Positions 26,255 through 34,907 of a stretch of 64,000 nt of DNA are shown piece after piece. Each line of letters opens with the position of its first letter. Position 1 is the first letter of the stretch. A model generated the notes under the pieces. The model worked only from the letters and a program-made list of their open reading frames with translations. It searched no databases and was not told the origin of the DNA. The DNA comes from Rhizobium leucaenae USDA 9039 (GTDB lineage Bacteria; Pseudomonadota; Alphaproteobacteria; Rhizobiales; Rhizobiaceae), in assembly GCF_000426285.1 (NCBI RefSeq), contig NZ_AUFB01000014.1:62001-126000 (forward strand). The letters are read 5' to 3'. The translations under genes and the position numbers were made by a program.

Positions 26255-27373
26255 ATGTCCTTCCTGAAAATCACCAATCTACGCAAATCCTACGGATCGC
26301 TCGAGATCCTGAAGGACATCAATATCGAGATCGAAAAGGGCGGCTTTCTCGTGCTCGTCGGCCCGTCCGGCTGCGGCAAGTCCACCCTGCTCAACACCAT
26401 TGCCGGGCTGGAGCCGATCACCTCGGGTGACATCGCCATTGCCGGACGCTCGGTCAACGGCTTGCCGCCGTCGCAGCGCGATATCGCCATGGTGTTCCAG
26501 TCCTATGCGCTCTATCCGAACATGACGGTTGCCGGCAATATCGCCTTCGGCATGGAAATCCGCAAGGTTCCGAAGGAGGAACGCGAAAAGGCAATCAAAC
26601 AGGTGGCCGATATGCTGCAGATCGGCCATCTGCTCGACCGCAAGCCCAGCCAGCTTTCCGGCGGCCAGCGCCAGCGTGTCGCCATGGGCCGGGCGCTGGT
26701 ACGCGATCCGCAGGTCTTTCTGTTCGACGAGCCGCTCTCCAATCTTGACGCCAAGCTGCGCGTTGATATGCGCACCGAGATCAAGCGCCTGCACCAGCGC
26801 ATGAAGACGACGATCGTCTACGTCACCCACGACCAGATCGAGGCGATGACGCTGGCGACGAAGATCGCGGTGCTGAAGGACGGGGTGCTGCAGCAATTCG
26901 GAACTCCGGCGGAAATCTACAATCACCCTGCCAACATGTTCGTCGCGGACTTCATGGGCTCGCCTGCCATGAACCTGCTGACGGCGACGGTCGAGAGCGG
27001 GCCGACGGGGTTGCAGGTGTCGCTCGACCGGCCGAACGGTGCCGCTCCCCTGAAGCTGCCGGTCAACGGCAGCGGCGCTGCTCTCGGCGCCCATGCCGGC
27101 AGGGACGTGATCTTCGGCATTCGGCCGGAGGCGCTGACAGACCTCGACGGTGCGGACCGCAATGCCCATTCGCTCGCCGAGGGTGACTGCCTGATCGAAG
27201 TGGTCGAGCCGGCGGGTTCGGATACTTTCGCAATCGCGCGCCTCGGCGGCAAATCGGTCGTGGCGCGGCTGCGCGCCGATGCCCGCATTGCTCCCGGCCA
27301 GACGGCGCGGCTTGCTTTCAATCTCGACAAGGCGGTGTTCTTCGATCCGCAGAGCCAGGATCGGATAGCGTGA
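26255..27373 (+). CDS. Carbohydrate ABC transporter ATP-binding protein (MalK/UgpC type)
   Basis: ATPase of 372 residues. Walker A is GPSGCGKST (36-44), the Q-loop VFQSYALYPNMT, the signature LSGGQRQRVAMGRAL (about 134-148) and Walker B VFLFDEPLSNLDAKLR. A C-terminal OB-type regulatory domain (about 240-372) identifies a MalK-type subunit. It follows the permeases by 4 bp and overlaps the GMC gene by GTGA. Confidence 0.94.
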   Translation: MSFLKITNLRKSYGSLEILKDINIEIEKGGFLVLVGPSGCGKSTLLNTIAGLEPITSGDIAIAGRSVNGLPPSQRDIAMVFQSYALYPNMTVAGNIAFGMEIRKVPKEEREKAIKQVADMLQIGHLLDRKPSQLSGGQRQRVAMGRALVRDPQVFLFDEPLSNLDAKLRVDMRTEIKRLHQRMKTTIVYVTHDQIEAMTLATKIAVLKDGVLQQFGTPAEIYNHPANMFVADFMGSPAMNLLTATVESGPTGLQVSLDRPNGAAPLKLPVNGSGAALGAHAGRDVIFGIRPEALTDLDGADRNAHSLAEGDCLIEVVEPAGSDTFAIARLGGKSVVARLRADARIAPGQTARLAFNLDKAVFFDPQSQDRIA

Positions 27374-28887
27374 GCGGCAGCATGGAAGAACCGGATATCG
27401 TCATCATCGGCTCGGGAATCGGCGGTTCGACCGTCGCGTCCGGCCTTGCCGCCTCGGGTGCCAATATACTGATCCTGGAGGCCGGCGAGAGACTGGAGGA
27501 CCGGCCGGAAAACCGCGACCAGCGGGCGATCTTTGTGCGCGGCCATTTTCGTCCGAAGGAGACCTGGTACGAGAAGGGCGGCAAGGGGTTTAATCCAGGC
27601 AACTATTACAATGTCGGCGGCAATTCGAAATTCTACGGCGCGGTGCTGATCCGCTACCGGCGCGAGGATTTCGAGGAGATGCGGCATCTGGACGGCGTAT
27701 CACCGGCTTGGCCCTTTCCCTATGAGGAGCTGGAGCCCTGGTATAGCGAGGCGGAACAGCTCTATCAGGTCCGCGGCAGCCTTGGCGATGACCCATGGGA
27801 ACCGCCGCATTCGCGGCCCTACCCGTTTCCACCAGTACCCGACGAGCCGGCGATCGCCAGTGTCCGCAAACGACTGAAGGACAACGGCATGCATCCGCAT
27901 CCGCTGCCATTAGGCGTCGATATCGACAAGTGGTTGGTCAAGGGCCGTACGCCCTGGGACGCACATCCGCACAGCGCCGACGGCAAGATGGATGCCGAGA
28001 CGGTAGCGCTTGCCAAGGCTCTGCAATATCCGCACGTCAAGCTCAAGACCGGCGCGCGCGTCACGCGGCTTCAGTCCGCAGGCGACGGGCGAATGATTGC
28101 CGCGGTGCATTATTCCTCCTATGGAGAGGCGCATCTTGTGCGCCCGAAACTGGTTATCCTTGCGGCCGGGGCGGTGCAGTCGGCGGTGCTGCTGCTGCGA
28201 TCGGCTGACGAGGCCAATCCACGCGGACTTGCCAATCGCTCGGATCAGGTCGGCCGCAACTTCATGAACCACAATTCCTCTGCCGTGCTGGCAATTTCGC
28301 CCTGGTATCGCAACGATTCGATCTATCAGAAGACCTTCGGCTTCAACGACTTCTATCTCTCGGACGGCGAAGGCGGGCCGCCGCTCGGTAATGTCCAGCT
28401 TTTGGGGCGTGTCTCCGGCACGATCCTCAAGGCGAACATGCCGACCGTGCCGGAATGGCTGCTGAATAGGCTTTCCGCCCATGCCATCGATTTCTATGCC
28501 ATGAGCGAGGATCTGCCGTCGCCGGAAAGCCGGATTATGGTCGAAGGCGACCGGATCGTGCTGCAGTGGGTGCGCACCAATTGGCAGGCCCATCTCGATC
28601 TGGTGAAGAAGCTGAAGGGCGTGCTGCACAAGGCCGGTTTCCCGATCGTACTGTCGCGCCCTTTCGACAAGCGCACGCCGTCGCATCAATGCGGTACGGT
28701 CAAGATCGGCAATGACGGTTCGAGCGCGCCGCTCGATATCTTCTGCCGGGCCTTCGATCATCCCAATCTGTTCGTGGTCGACGCCAGCTTCCTGCCGACG
28801 TCGGCGGCGGTGAATCCAGCGCTGACGGTGGCCGCTCAAGCGCTGCGCGTCGCCAACCATATCGTGCGGGAGGAGCTTCGGTCATGA
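27370..28887 (+). CDS. GMC family oxidoreductase
   Basis: Flavoenzyme of 505 residues. The FAD-binding motif IIGSGIGGSTVASGLA starts near residue 11 and ends at LILEAG. The C-terminal active-site pair is present: His in SHQCGTVKIG (about 438) and Asn in AAVNPALTVAAQALR (about 479). The subgroup acts on alcohol groups of sugars, polyols or sterols and often passes electrons to a partner. The GTG start overlaps the ATPase stop; an ATG at 27382 is the alternative. Confidence 0.9.
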   Translation: MSGSMEEPDIVIIGSGIGGSTVASGLAASGANILILEAGERLEDRPENRDQRAIFVRGHFRPKETWYEKGGKGFNPGNYYNVGGNSKFYGAVLIRYRREDFEEMRHLDGVSPAWPFPYEELEPWYSEAEQLYQVRGSLGDDPWEPPHSRPYPFPPVPDEPAIASVRKRLKDNGMHPHPLPLGVDIDKWLVKGRTPWDAHPHSADGKMDAETVALAKALQYPHVKLKTGARVTRLQSAGDGRMIAAVHYSSYGEAHLVRPKLVILAAGAVQSAVLLLRSADEANPRGLANRSDQVGRNFMNHNSSAVLAISPWYRNDSIYQKTFGFNDFYLSDGEGGPPLGNVQLLGRVSGTILKANMPTVPEWLLNRLSAHAIDFYAMSEDLPSPESRIMVEGDRIVLQWVRTNWQAHLDLVKKLKGVLHKAGFPIVLSRPFDKRTPSHQCGTVKIGNDGSSAPLDIFCRAFDHPNLFVVDASFLPTSAAVNPALTVAAQALRVANHIVREELRS

Positions 28888-29654
28888 AGGCAAGGCGCCC
28901 GGTTGCCGTCGTCACCGGCGGCCGCAAGGGGATCGGTTTCGGTATTGCGCGGGCGCTGGCACGGAGTGGTTTCGATCTGGCGATCACCGGTATCGAGAAC
29001 GAACCGCCACTGGCGGAGCTTGCGGAACTGAAAGCAAGCGGCGGGCGGGCACTTTATTTGCGGTCTGATCTTGCCGATCTCTCGGGACACGCAGTAACCG
29101 TCGAGGCGATCCGGGCGGCTTTGGGCGAGATCGATTGCCTGGTCAACAATGCCGGTATCGGCCCTGTCGTGCGCGGCGATTTCCTGGATTTGGCGCCGGG
29201 AAATTTCGACCGGATCATCGACGTCAATCTGCGCGGTACGGTGTTTTTCACCCAGGCGGTCGTTCGTTCGATGCTGGCGGCAAAGACATCGCCGACGCCG
29301 CGTTCGGTGATCAACATCACCTCGGTCTCGGCAGCGCTGAGTTCACCGGAGCGGCTGGATTACTGCATCAGCAAGGCCGGCCTTTCGGCCTTTTCGCAAG
29401 GGCTGGCGCTGCGGCTGGCGGAGACCGGCATTGCCGTCTTCGAGGTTCGTCCCGGCATCATCCGCACCGATATGACGGCGCAGGTGTCGGAGAAATACGA
29501 CGCGTTGATCGCCGAGGGGCTGGTGCCGATGAGGCGCTGGGGCGAGACGGGCGATGTCGGCAACATCGTCGCAGCACTTGCCAAAGGCGGTTTTGGCTTT
29601 GCCACGGGGTCGGTAATCCCTGCGGACGGAGGGCTGGGGATCGGGCGATTGTGA
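28884..29654 (+). CDS. SDR family oxidoreductase (3-ketoacyl-ACP-reductase-like)
   Basis: Short-chain dehydrogenase of 256 residues. The nucleotide loop is TGGRKGIGFGIA (about 11-22), NNAGIGP near 88, catalytic Ser in NITSVSA, Tyr/Lys in YCISKAGL (about 160-164), and C-terminal SVIPADGGLGIGRL. Such proteins are often called FabG-like but oxidise many sugar or polyol alcohols. It overlaps the GMC gene by 4 bp and probably acts on the imported compound. Confidence 0.92.
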   Translation: MKARRPVAVVTGGRKGIGFGIARALARSGFDLAITGIENEPPLAELAELKASGGRALYLRSDLADLSGHAVTVEAIRAALGEIDCLVNNAGIGPVVRGDFLDLAPGNFDRIIDVNLRGTVFFTQAVVRSMLAAKTSPTPRSVINITSVSAALSSPERLDYCISKAGLSAFSQGLALRLAETGIAVFEVRPGIIRTDMTAQVSEKYDALIAEGLVPMRRWGETGDVGNIVAALAKGGFGFATGSVIPADGGLGIGRL

Positions 29655-29660
29655 GGAACT

Positions 29661-29803
29661 TACCCTCGCCCCAACGGGGAGAGGGTGGCGCGTAGCGCCG
29701 GGTGAGGGGGCGTTACAGGCGAATGAGTATGCCGCGGCACCCCCTCATCCGCCCTCCTGAGCTTGTCGATGGGCGGGCACCTTCTCCCCGAGGGGAGAAG
29801 GTG
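29661..29803. repeat. RIME-like mosaic repeat between the SDR and GMC genes
   Basis: Modules CCCTCGCCCC-AAC-GGGGAGAGGG on the left, the arms GGTGAGGGGGCG/CACCCCCTCATCC in the middle and CCTTCTCCCC-GA-GGGGAGAAGG on the right. The right module is identical to the one at 24.3 kb, and the left one closely matches that at 31.5 kb. Confidence 0.75.
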
Positions 29804-29847
29804 GGCGCGACTTCGTGCCGGGGACCTATTCAATTTGAGGACTGGAA

Positions 29848-31503
29848 ATGACCTACGACTACATCATCACCGGTGCCGGACCGGCGGGCTGCGTACTCGC
29901 TAACCGCCTGAGCGAGGACCCCTCGGTAAAAGTCCTGTTGCTGGAGGCCGGCGGCGGTGACTGGAATCCCTTGTTCCATATGCCGGCCGGCTTTGCCAAG
30001 ATGACCAAGGGTGTGGCGAGCTGGGGCTGGGAGACGGTGCCGCAAAAGCATATGAAAGGCCGCGTGCTGCGCTATACGCAGGCGAAGGTGATTGGCGGCG
30101 GCTCTTCGATCAATGCGCAGCTTTACACGCGCGGCAACGCGGCCGATTACGATCTCTGGGCGCGCGAGGATGGTTGCGAGGGCTGGGACTATCGCAGTGT
30201 GTTGCCCTATTTCAAACGCGCCGAGGACAATCAGCGTTTTGCCGATGACTATCATTCCTATGGTGGTCCGCTCGGCGTCTCCATGCCGGTGTCGGCGCTG
30301 CCGATCTGCGATGCCTATATCCGCGCCGGCCAGGAACTCGGCATTCCCTACAATCACGATTTTAATGGCAGACAGCAGGCGGGCGTTGGCTTCTATCAGT
30401 TGACGCAGCGCAACCGTCGCCGTTCATCGGCTTCACTTGCCTATCTGTCACCGATCAAGGATCGGAAGAACCTGACGATCCGAACCGGCGCGCGGGTCGC
30501 CCGCATCGTGCTCGAAGGCCGCCGCGCTGTCGGCGTCGAGGTCGCGACGGACAAGGGCGTGGAGACCATCCTGGCGGAGCGGGAAGTGCTGGTCTCCTCC
30601 GGCGCCATCGGCTCGCCAAAACTGCTGCTGCAGTCAGGCATCGGCCCGGCCGATCATCTGACCTCGGTCGGTGTGCCTGTGGCGCATGATCTGCCCGGCG
30701 TCGGCGGCAATCTGCAGGACCATCTCGATCTTTTCGTCATTTCGGAATGCACTGGCGACCACACCTACGACAATGTCGCCAAGTTGCATCGTACGCTCTG
30801 GGCCGGTCTGCAATATCTGCTGTTTCGCTCCGGCCCCGTTGCCTCGTCGCTCTTCGAGACCGGAGGCTTCTGGTACGCCGATCCCGATGCCCGCTCGCCG
30901 GATATCCAGTTCCACCTCGGTCTCGGCTCCGGCATCGAGGCCGGTGTTGCGCGGCTGAAAAATGCCGGTGTGACATTGAATTCCGCCTATTTGCATCCGC
31001 GCTCGCGTGGCACGGTGCGGCTCTCCTCGTCCGATCCGTCCGCCGCGCCGCTGATTGATCCGAACTATTGGAGCGATCCGCATGATGTGAAGATGTCGCT
31101 CGAAGGGCTGCGGATTGCCCGCGAAATCATGAGCCAGGATGCGCTAAAGCCCTTCGTGCTGGCGGAGCGGCTGCCTGGCGGCAAGCTGCAGACGGAAGAG
31201 CAATTATTCGATTACGGCTGCGCCAATGCCAAGACCGATCATCATCCCGTCGGCACTTGCAAGATGGGTACGGATGCCATGGCGGTCGTCGACTTCGAGC
31301 TGAAGGTGCGGGGGCTGGAGGGCTTGCGCGTCTGCGACAGTTCCGTCATGCCGCGCGTGCCCTCCTGCAATACCAACGGCCCGACGATCATGGTCGGCGA
31401 GAAAGGCGCGGATATCATCCGCAATCGCGATCCGTTACCGCCGGCGATTTTCTCTTGGGAGAGGAATGATACGCGGCCGCGGGCGCGGGCAGAGGTGCGC
31501 TGA
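29848..31503 (+). CDS. GMC family oxidoreductase, choline/alcohol dehydrogenase type
   Basis: A 551-residue flavoprotein. It has the N-terminal FAD motif ITGAGPAGCVLANRL (about 6-20), the GMC signature GGGSSINAQLYTRGN (about 80-94), a second GMC motif in SSGAIGSPKLLLQSGIG (about 251-267), and the C-terminal His/Asn pair in DHHPVGTCKMG (His about 470) and NTNGPTIMVGEKGAD (Asn about 513). BetA-like by alignment pattern, but no betaine genes are near; the context of a sugar importer and an SDR suggests a pathway alcohol instead. Confidence 0.92.
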   Translation: MTYDYIITGAGPAGCVLANRLSEDPSVKVLLLEAGGGDWNPLFHMPAGFAKMTKGVASWGWETVPQKHMKGRVLRYTQAKVIGGGSSINAQLYTRGNAADYDLWAREDGCEGWDYRSVLPYFKRAEDNQRFADDYHSYGGPLGVSMPVSALPICDAYIRAGQELGIPYNHDFNGRQQAGVGFYQLTQRNRRRSSASLAYLSPIKDRKNLTIRTGARVARIVLEGRRAVGVEVATDKGVETILAEREVLVSSGAIGSPKLLLQSGIGPADHLTSVGVPVAHDLPGVGGNLQDHLDLFVISECTGDHTYDNVAKLHRTLWAGLQYLLFRSGPVASSLFETGGFWYADPDARSPDIQFHLGLGSGIEAGVARLKNAGVTLNSAYLHPRSRGTVRLSSSDPSAAPLIDPNYWSDPHDVKMSLEGLRIAREIMSQDALKPFVLAERLPGGKLQTEEQLFDYGCANAKTDHHPVGTCKMGTDAMAVVDFELKVRGLEGLRVCDSSVMPRVPSCNTNGPTIMVGEKGADIIRNRDPLPPAIFSWERNDTRPRARAEVR

Positions 31504-31507
31504 ATAT

Positions 31508-31652
31508 CTACCCTCGCCCCAGCGGGGAGAGGGTTGCGCCTTAGGCGCGGGGTGAGGGGGCGTTGCGGTGTATTCGGGAGCGCTGCCTTACGGTGCAACG
31601 CCCCCTCAACCTGCCCTTCGGGCATCCTTCTCCCCGCTGGGGAGAAGGTGGT
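31508..31652. repeat. RIME-like mosaic repeat between convergent genes
   Basis: Left module CCCTCGCCCC-AGC-GGGGAGAGGG, arms GGTGAGGGGGCGTTGC and GCAACGCCCCCTCA, and right module CCTTCTCCCC-GCT-GGGGAGAAGG. It occupies the whole gap between the GMC gene and dgoD, and may also terminate both transcripts. Confidence 0.75.
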
Positions 31653-31654
31653 AT

Positions 31655-32803
31655 CTACCACTCAGCCACGCTGCCATCTTCATGACGCCAGACCGGGTTG
31701 CGCCAGCGGTGGCCTTCCTTGGCGCGTTCGATGACGTAGGCTTCGTCGACTTCGATGCCGAGGCCGGGGCCTTGCGGGATGCTGACGAAACCGTCGGCAT
31801 ATTTGAACACCTCCTTGTTGGAGATGTAGTCGAGAATGTCGTTGCCCTTGTTGTAGTGAATGCCGAGGCTTTGTTCCTGGATGAAGGCGTTGTAGCTGAC
31901 GGCGTCGACCTGCAGGCAGGCGGCAAGTGCGATGGGGCCGAGCGGGCAATGCGGCGCCAGCGCTACGTCATAGGCTTCGGCCATCGCCGCGATCTTGCGG
32001 CACTCGGTGATGCCGCCGGCGTGCGACAGGTCGGGCTGGAGAATGTCGACATAGCCGTCCGACAGGACCGACTTGAAGTCCCAGCGCGAATAGAGGCGCT
32101 CGCCCAAAGCAATCGGCGTCGAGCAATGATTGGCGATTTCCTTCAGCGCCTCGCGATTTTCGGAGAGCACCGGCTCTTCGATGAAGAGCAGCTTGTAGGG
32201 CTCGAGTTCCTTGGCCAGAACCTTGGCCATCGGGCGATGGACACGGCCGTGGAAGTCGACGCCGATGCCGATATAGGGGCCGATCGCCTCGCGGATGGTG
32301 GCGATAGTCTCGACCGCTTTTTCCACCTTGTCATAGGTATCGACGATCTGCATTTCTTCACAGCCGTTGAGCTTGATCGCCTTGAAGCCGCGCGCAACCA
32401 CATCCTTGGCGTTGTTGGCGACGTCGGAAGGGCGGTCGCCGCCGATCCAGGAATAGACCTTGATCTTGTCGCGCACCTGGCCGCCCAGCAGCGAGTGGAT
32501 CGGCTGACCCAGCGCCTTGCCCTTGATATCCCACAGCGCCTGGTCGATGCCGGCGATGGCGCTCATGTGGACGGCGCCGCCGCGATAGAAGCCGGCGCGG
32601 TACATGACGTTCCAGTGATCCTCGATCAGGAACGGATCCTTGCCGATCAGATAGTCTTCCAGTTCGTGCACGGCGGCCTGGACAGTCAAGGCCCGGCCTT
32701 CGACCACTGGCTCGCCCCAGCCGACGATGCCCTCATCTGTTTCGATCTTCAGGAACATCCAACGCGGCGGCACGATATAGGTCGTCAATTTGGTGATTTT
32801 CAT
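31655..32803 (-). CDS. dgoD: D-galactonate dehydratase
   Basis: Enolase-superfamily dehydratase that turns D-galactonate into 2-dehydro-3-deoxy-D-galactonate. It is 382 residues, the length of E. coli DgoD, and shares its opening MKITKLTTYIVPPRWMFLKI. Metal and acid/base residues are visible: Asp and His in GVDFHGRVH (about 181-189), Glu in LFIEEPVL, Glu in LGERLYSRWD, and the catalytic His in LAPHCPLGPIA (about 285). The start at 32803 follows GGAAG; ten extra upstream residues are unlikely. It lies 62 bp behind a GntR regulator. Confidence 0.93.
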   Translation of the reverse strand: MKITKLTTYIVPPRWMFLKIETDEGIVGWGEPVVEGRALTVQAAVHELEDYLIGKDPFLIEDHWNVMYRAGFYRGGAVHMSAIAGIDQALWDIKGKALGQPIHSLLGGQVRDKIKVYSWIGGDRPSDVANNAKDVVARGFKAIKLNGCEEMQIVDTYDKVEKAVETIATIREAIGPYIGIGVDFHGRVHRPMAKVLAKELEPYKLLFIEEPVLSENREALKEIANHCSTPIALGERLYSRWDFKSVLSDGYVDILQPDLSHAGGITECRKIAAMAEAYDVALAPHCPLGPIALAACLQVDAVSYNAFIQEQSLGIHYNKGNDILDYISNKEVFKYADGFVSIPQGPGLGIEVDEAYVIERAKEGHRWRNPVWRHEDGSVAEW

Positions 32804-32865
32804 GGGAAGCTTCCGTTTCGGCTTTTGGATCATATCAGCGGCGGCGAGCCGCGGATTTCGGGGTT

Positions 32866-33690
32866 TCAGGTGTTGTTTTTCTCCGCCCGCCCGATCGCTT
32901 TTTCGGCGGCAGCAAGGTCGCGGGCGGCGAGGTCGAGCATGCGATGGGCGCAGTCGCGCGCGGCGGTGCGGTTGCGCAGGCGCAGCGCCTCCACAAGATC
33001 GCCATGGACGGCGATGGCCTCATCGCGGCTGTCGACGGCGACATTCGAGGCGTGCAACGCATATTTCAGGCCGGCATGGATGGCGCTAGACAGGCGGCGG
33101 AATACCTGGTTGTGGCTGGCGCTCAAGAGCACCGTATGGAACATCACGTCGGCTTCGGTGAAGCGTTCGGGATCGTGGCCGGAATCGCGCATCTGCCGCC
33201 AAGCCTTTTCGAGATCGGCAATCTCCTGCGCGGTGGCGCGCTCGGCGGCGTATTCGGCGGCAACCGGCTCAATGGTGCGCCGCGCCTCGAGGATGCAGCC
33301 GAGAATATCGAATTCGGCGATATAGGGGCCCATCCACTCCAGCACGTCCTGATCGAGGATATTCCAGTCGTCCTTGTCGCAGACGGTGGTGCCGATGCGC
33401 GGCTTGCCGCGCACGAGCCCTTTCGATTCCAGGATCTTGAGAGATTCACGGATGACGGTGCGGCTGACGCCGTAAATGTCGCAGAGATCGTTTTCACGCG
33501 GCAGGGGCGAGCCGGAAGGATAGCGTTCGGAACATATATCCTCGGCAATCGCCGCCGTGACGTTCTTACGCACACGCGGGCGGCGCTCCGGCGCCTCGTT
33601 CAGCCTATGCTCTTGCCGTTCAAACGAATCCAATTGCCTTCTCCGCAGTCGCTCTCCCGCGCGGCCGAGCCTCTGCTTAGCGGAATTCAT
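32866..33690 (-). CDS. GntR family regulator, FCD domain (DgoR-like)
   Basis: A 274-residue regulator. The winged helix covers about 44-110 (AIAEDICSERYPSGSPLPRENDLC, then GVSRTVIRESLKILESKGLV). The linker WNILDQDVLEWMGPY is shared with DgoR-type proteins, and the FCD domain follows to the end. About 35 basic N-terminal residues precede the usual start of the fold. It heads the unit with dgoD and diverges from araFGH, across an 11-bp inverted repeat, so it probably represses both in the absence of a galactonate-like effector. Confidence 0.9.
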   Translation of the reverse strand: MNSAKQRLGRAGERLRRRQLDSFERQEHRLNEAPERRPRVRKNVTAAIAEDICSERYPSGSPLPRENDLCDIYGVSRTVIRESLKILESKGLVRGKPRIGTTVCDKDDWNILDQDVLEWMGPYIAEFDILGCILEARRTIEPVAAEYAAERATAQEIADLEKAWRQMRDSGHDPERFTEADVMFHTVLLSASHNQVFRRLSSAIHAGLKYALHASNVAVDSRDEAIAVHGDLVEALRLRNRTAARDCAHRMLDLAARDLAAAEKAIGRAEKNNT

Positions 33691-33753
33691 TCCGCATGGC
33701 GATAAGCATCAGCGCGTTTGGCGGGCCATCCCTTCCAAAAGTCACACTATTAT

Positions 33754-33790
33754 AATCATCATACATTGGCAATTGACTGGTATGATGATT
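33754..33790. promoter_or_regulatory. Inverted repeat operator between gntR and araF
   Basis: AATCATCATAC (33754-33764) and GTATGATGATT (33780-33790) form a perfect 11-bp inverted repeat with a 15-bp spacer. TTGACT at 33773-33778 and CATAAT at 33794-33799 could be the araF promoter, with the right arm between them. The GntR protein next door is the likely binder. Confidence 0.6.
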
Positions 33791-33854
33791 TGTCATAATT
33801 CAAGAATACTGCCTGGGAGGGCAGGGTCTTCGTTTCGGATTTTGGGAGAGAATC

Positions 33855-34838
33855 ATGCGCTTTTTCAAAGCAGCTATTCTGGCTGGTACGGTTGCGGTCA
33901 TCGCCGCCACCTCCGCCTTCGCCGCAGATGTGAAAATCGGCTTCGTGGTCAAGCAACCGGAAGAGCCCTGGTTCCAGGACGAATGGAAGTTCGCCGACAT
34001 CGCCGCGAAAGAGAAGGGCTTCACGCTCGTCAAGATCGGCGCGCAGGACGGCGAAAAAGTTCAGGCGGCGATCGACAATCTCGGCGCCCAGGGTGCCGAG
34101 GGCTTCATCATCTGCACGCCCGACGTCAAGCTCGGCCCCGGCATCGTCGCCAAGGCAGCCGCCAACCAGCTCAAGCTGATGACGGTTGACGACCGTTTGG
34201 TCAGTGCCGACGGCAAGCCGCTGGAAGACGTGCCGCATATGGGCATCTCCGCCACCAAGATCGGCGAGAGCGTCGGCCAGGCGATCGTCGATGAAATCAA
34301 GAAGCGCGGCTGGGACATGAAGAATGTCGGCGCCATCCGCGTTTCCTACGATGCGCTTCCGACTGCCGTCGATCGCGTCGAAGGCGCCATCTCGGTGCTG
34401 AAGGGCGCCGGCTTCCCGGCCGCAAACATCTATGATGCGCCGCAGGCCAAGACCGATACGGAAGCGGCGCTGAATGCCGCAACCACCGTGCTCAACAAGC
34501 ATGCCGACGTGAAATATTGGGTGGCCTTCGGCCTCAACGACGAAGCCGTACTCGGCGCAGTGCGTGCCACGGAATCGGTCGGCATTCCCGCTGCCAACGT
34601 TATCGGTGTCGGCATCGGCGGCGCGGACTCGGCGATCAACGAGTTCAAGAAGCCGCAGCCGACGGGCTTCTTCGGCACGGTTATCATTTCGCCGAAGCGT
34701 CACGGCTACGAGACCGCAATCAACATGTACGACTGGATCGCTAACGGCAAAGAACCGCCGAAGCTGACGCTGACCTCCGGTTCGCTGGCGTTGCGCGACG
34801 ATTATCAGAAGGTCCGCAAGGATCTTGGTATCGAATGA
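33855..34838 (+). CDS. araF: L-arabinose-type sugar ABC transporter substrate-binding protein
   Basis: Periplasmic sugar-binding protein of 327 residues. The signal peptide ends at AFA-AD (about 24). The mature part follows E. coli AraF closely in pattern: KQPEEPWFQDEWKFAD, GFIICTPDVKLGPGIVAKA, MGISATKIGE, and GLNDEAVLGAVRATE. AraF binds L-arabinose and also D-galactose in E. coli. The neighbouring dgoD makes galactose, or another sugar with galacto stereochemistry, a reasonable ligand here; that is inference. Confidence 0.9.
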   Translation: MRFFKAAILAGTVAVIAATSAFAADVKIGFVVKQPEEPWFQDEWKFADIAAKEKGFTLVKIGAQDGEKVQAAIDNLGAQGAEGFIICTPDVKLGPGIVAKAAANQLKLMTVDDRLVSADGKPLEDVPHMGISATKIGESVGQAIVDEIKKRGWDMKNVGAIRVSYDALPTAVDRVEGAISVLKGAGFPAANIYDAPQAKTDTEAALNAATTVLNKHADVKYWVAFGLNDEAVLGAVRATESVGIPAANVIGVGIGGADSAINEFKKPQPTGFFGTVIISPKRHGYETAINMYDWIANGKEPPKLTLTSGSLALRDDYQKVRKDLGIE

Positions 34839-34861
34839 TCATCCTCCCGGTATGATCACGG

Positions 34862-34893
34862 CCCGGTGGCAACCTTGCCTCCGGGTCCTTTTA
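34862..34893 (+). terminator. Hairpin between araF and araG (attenuator)
   Basis: CCCGG-T-GGCAA pairs with TTGCC-T-CCGGG (34862-34885), followed by TCCTTTTAG. A partial terminator after the binding-protein gene would let AraF be made in excess over the membrane parts. Confidence 0.6.
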
Positions 34894-34907
34894 GCAGCGA
34901 GAGAAAC

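Noticed and set aside
31568..33325. Plus-strand frame of 585 codons across dgoD and gntR
   Set aside because: DgoD and GntR are unmistakable on the minus strand, and this frame also reads through a repeat element.
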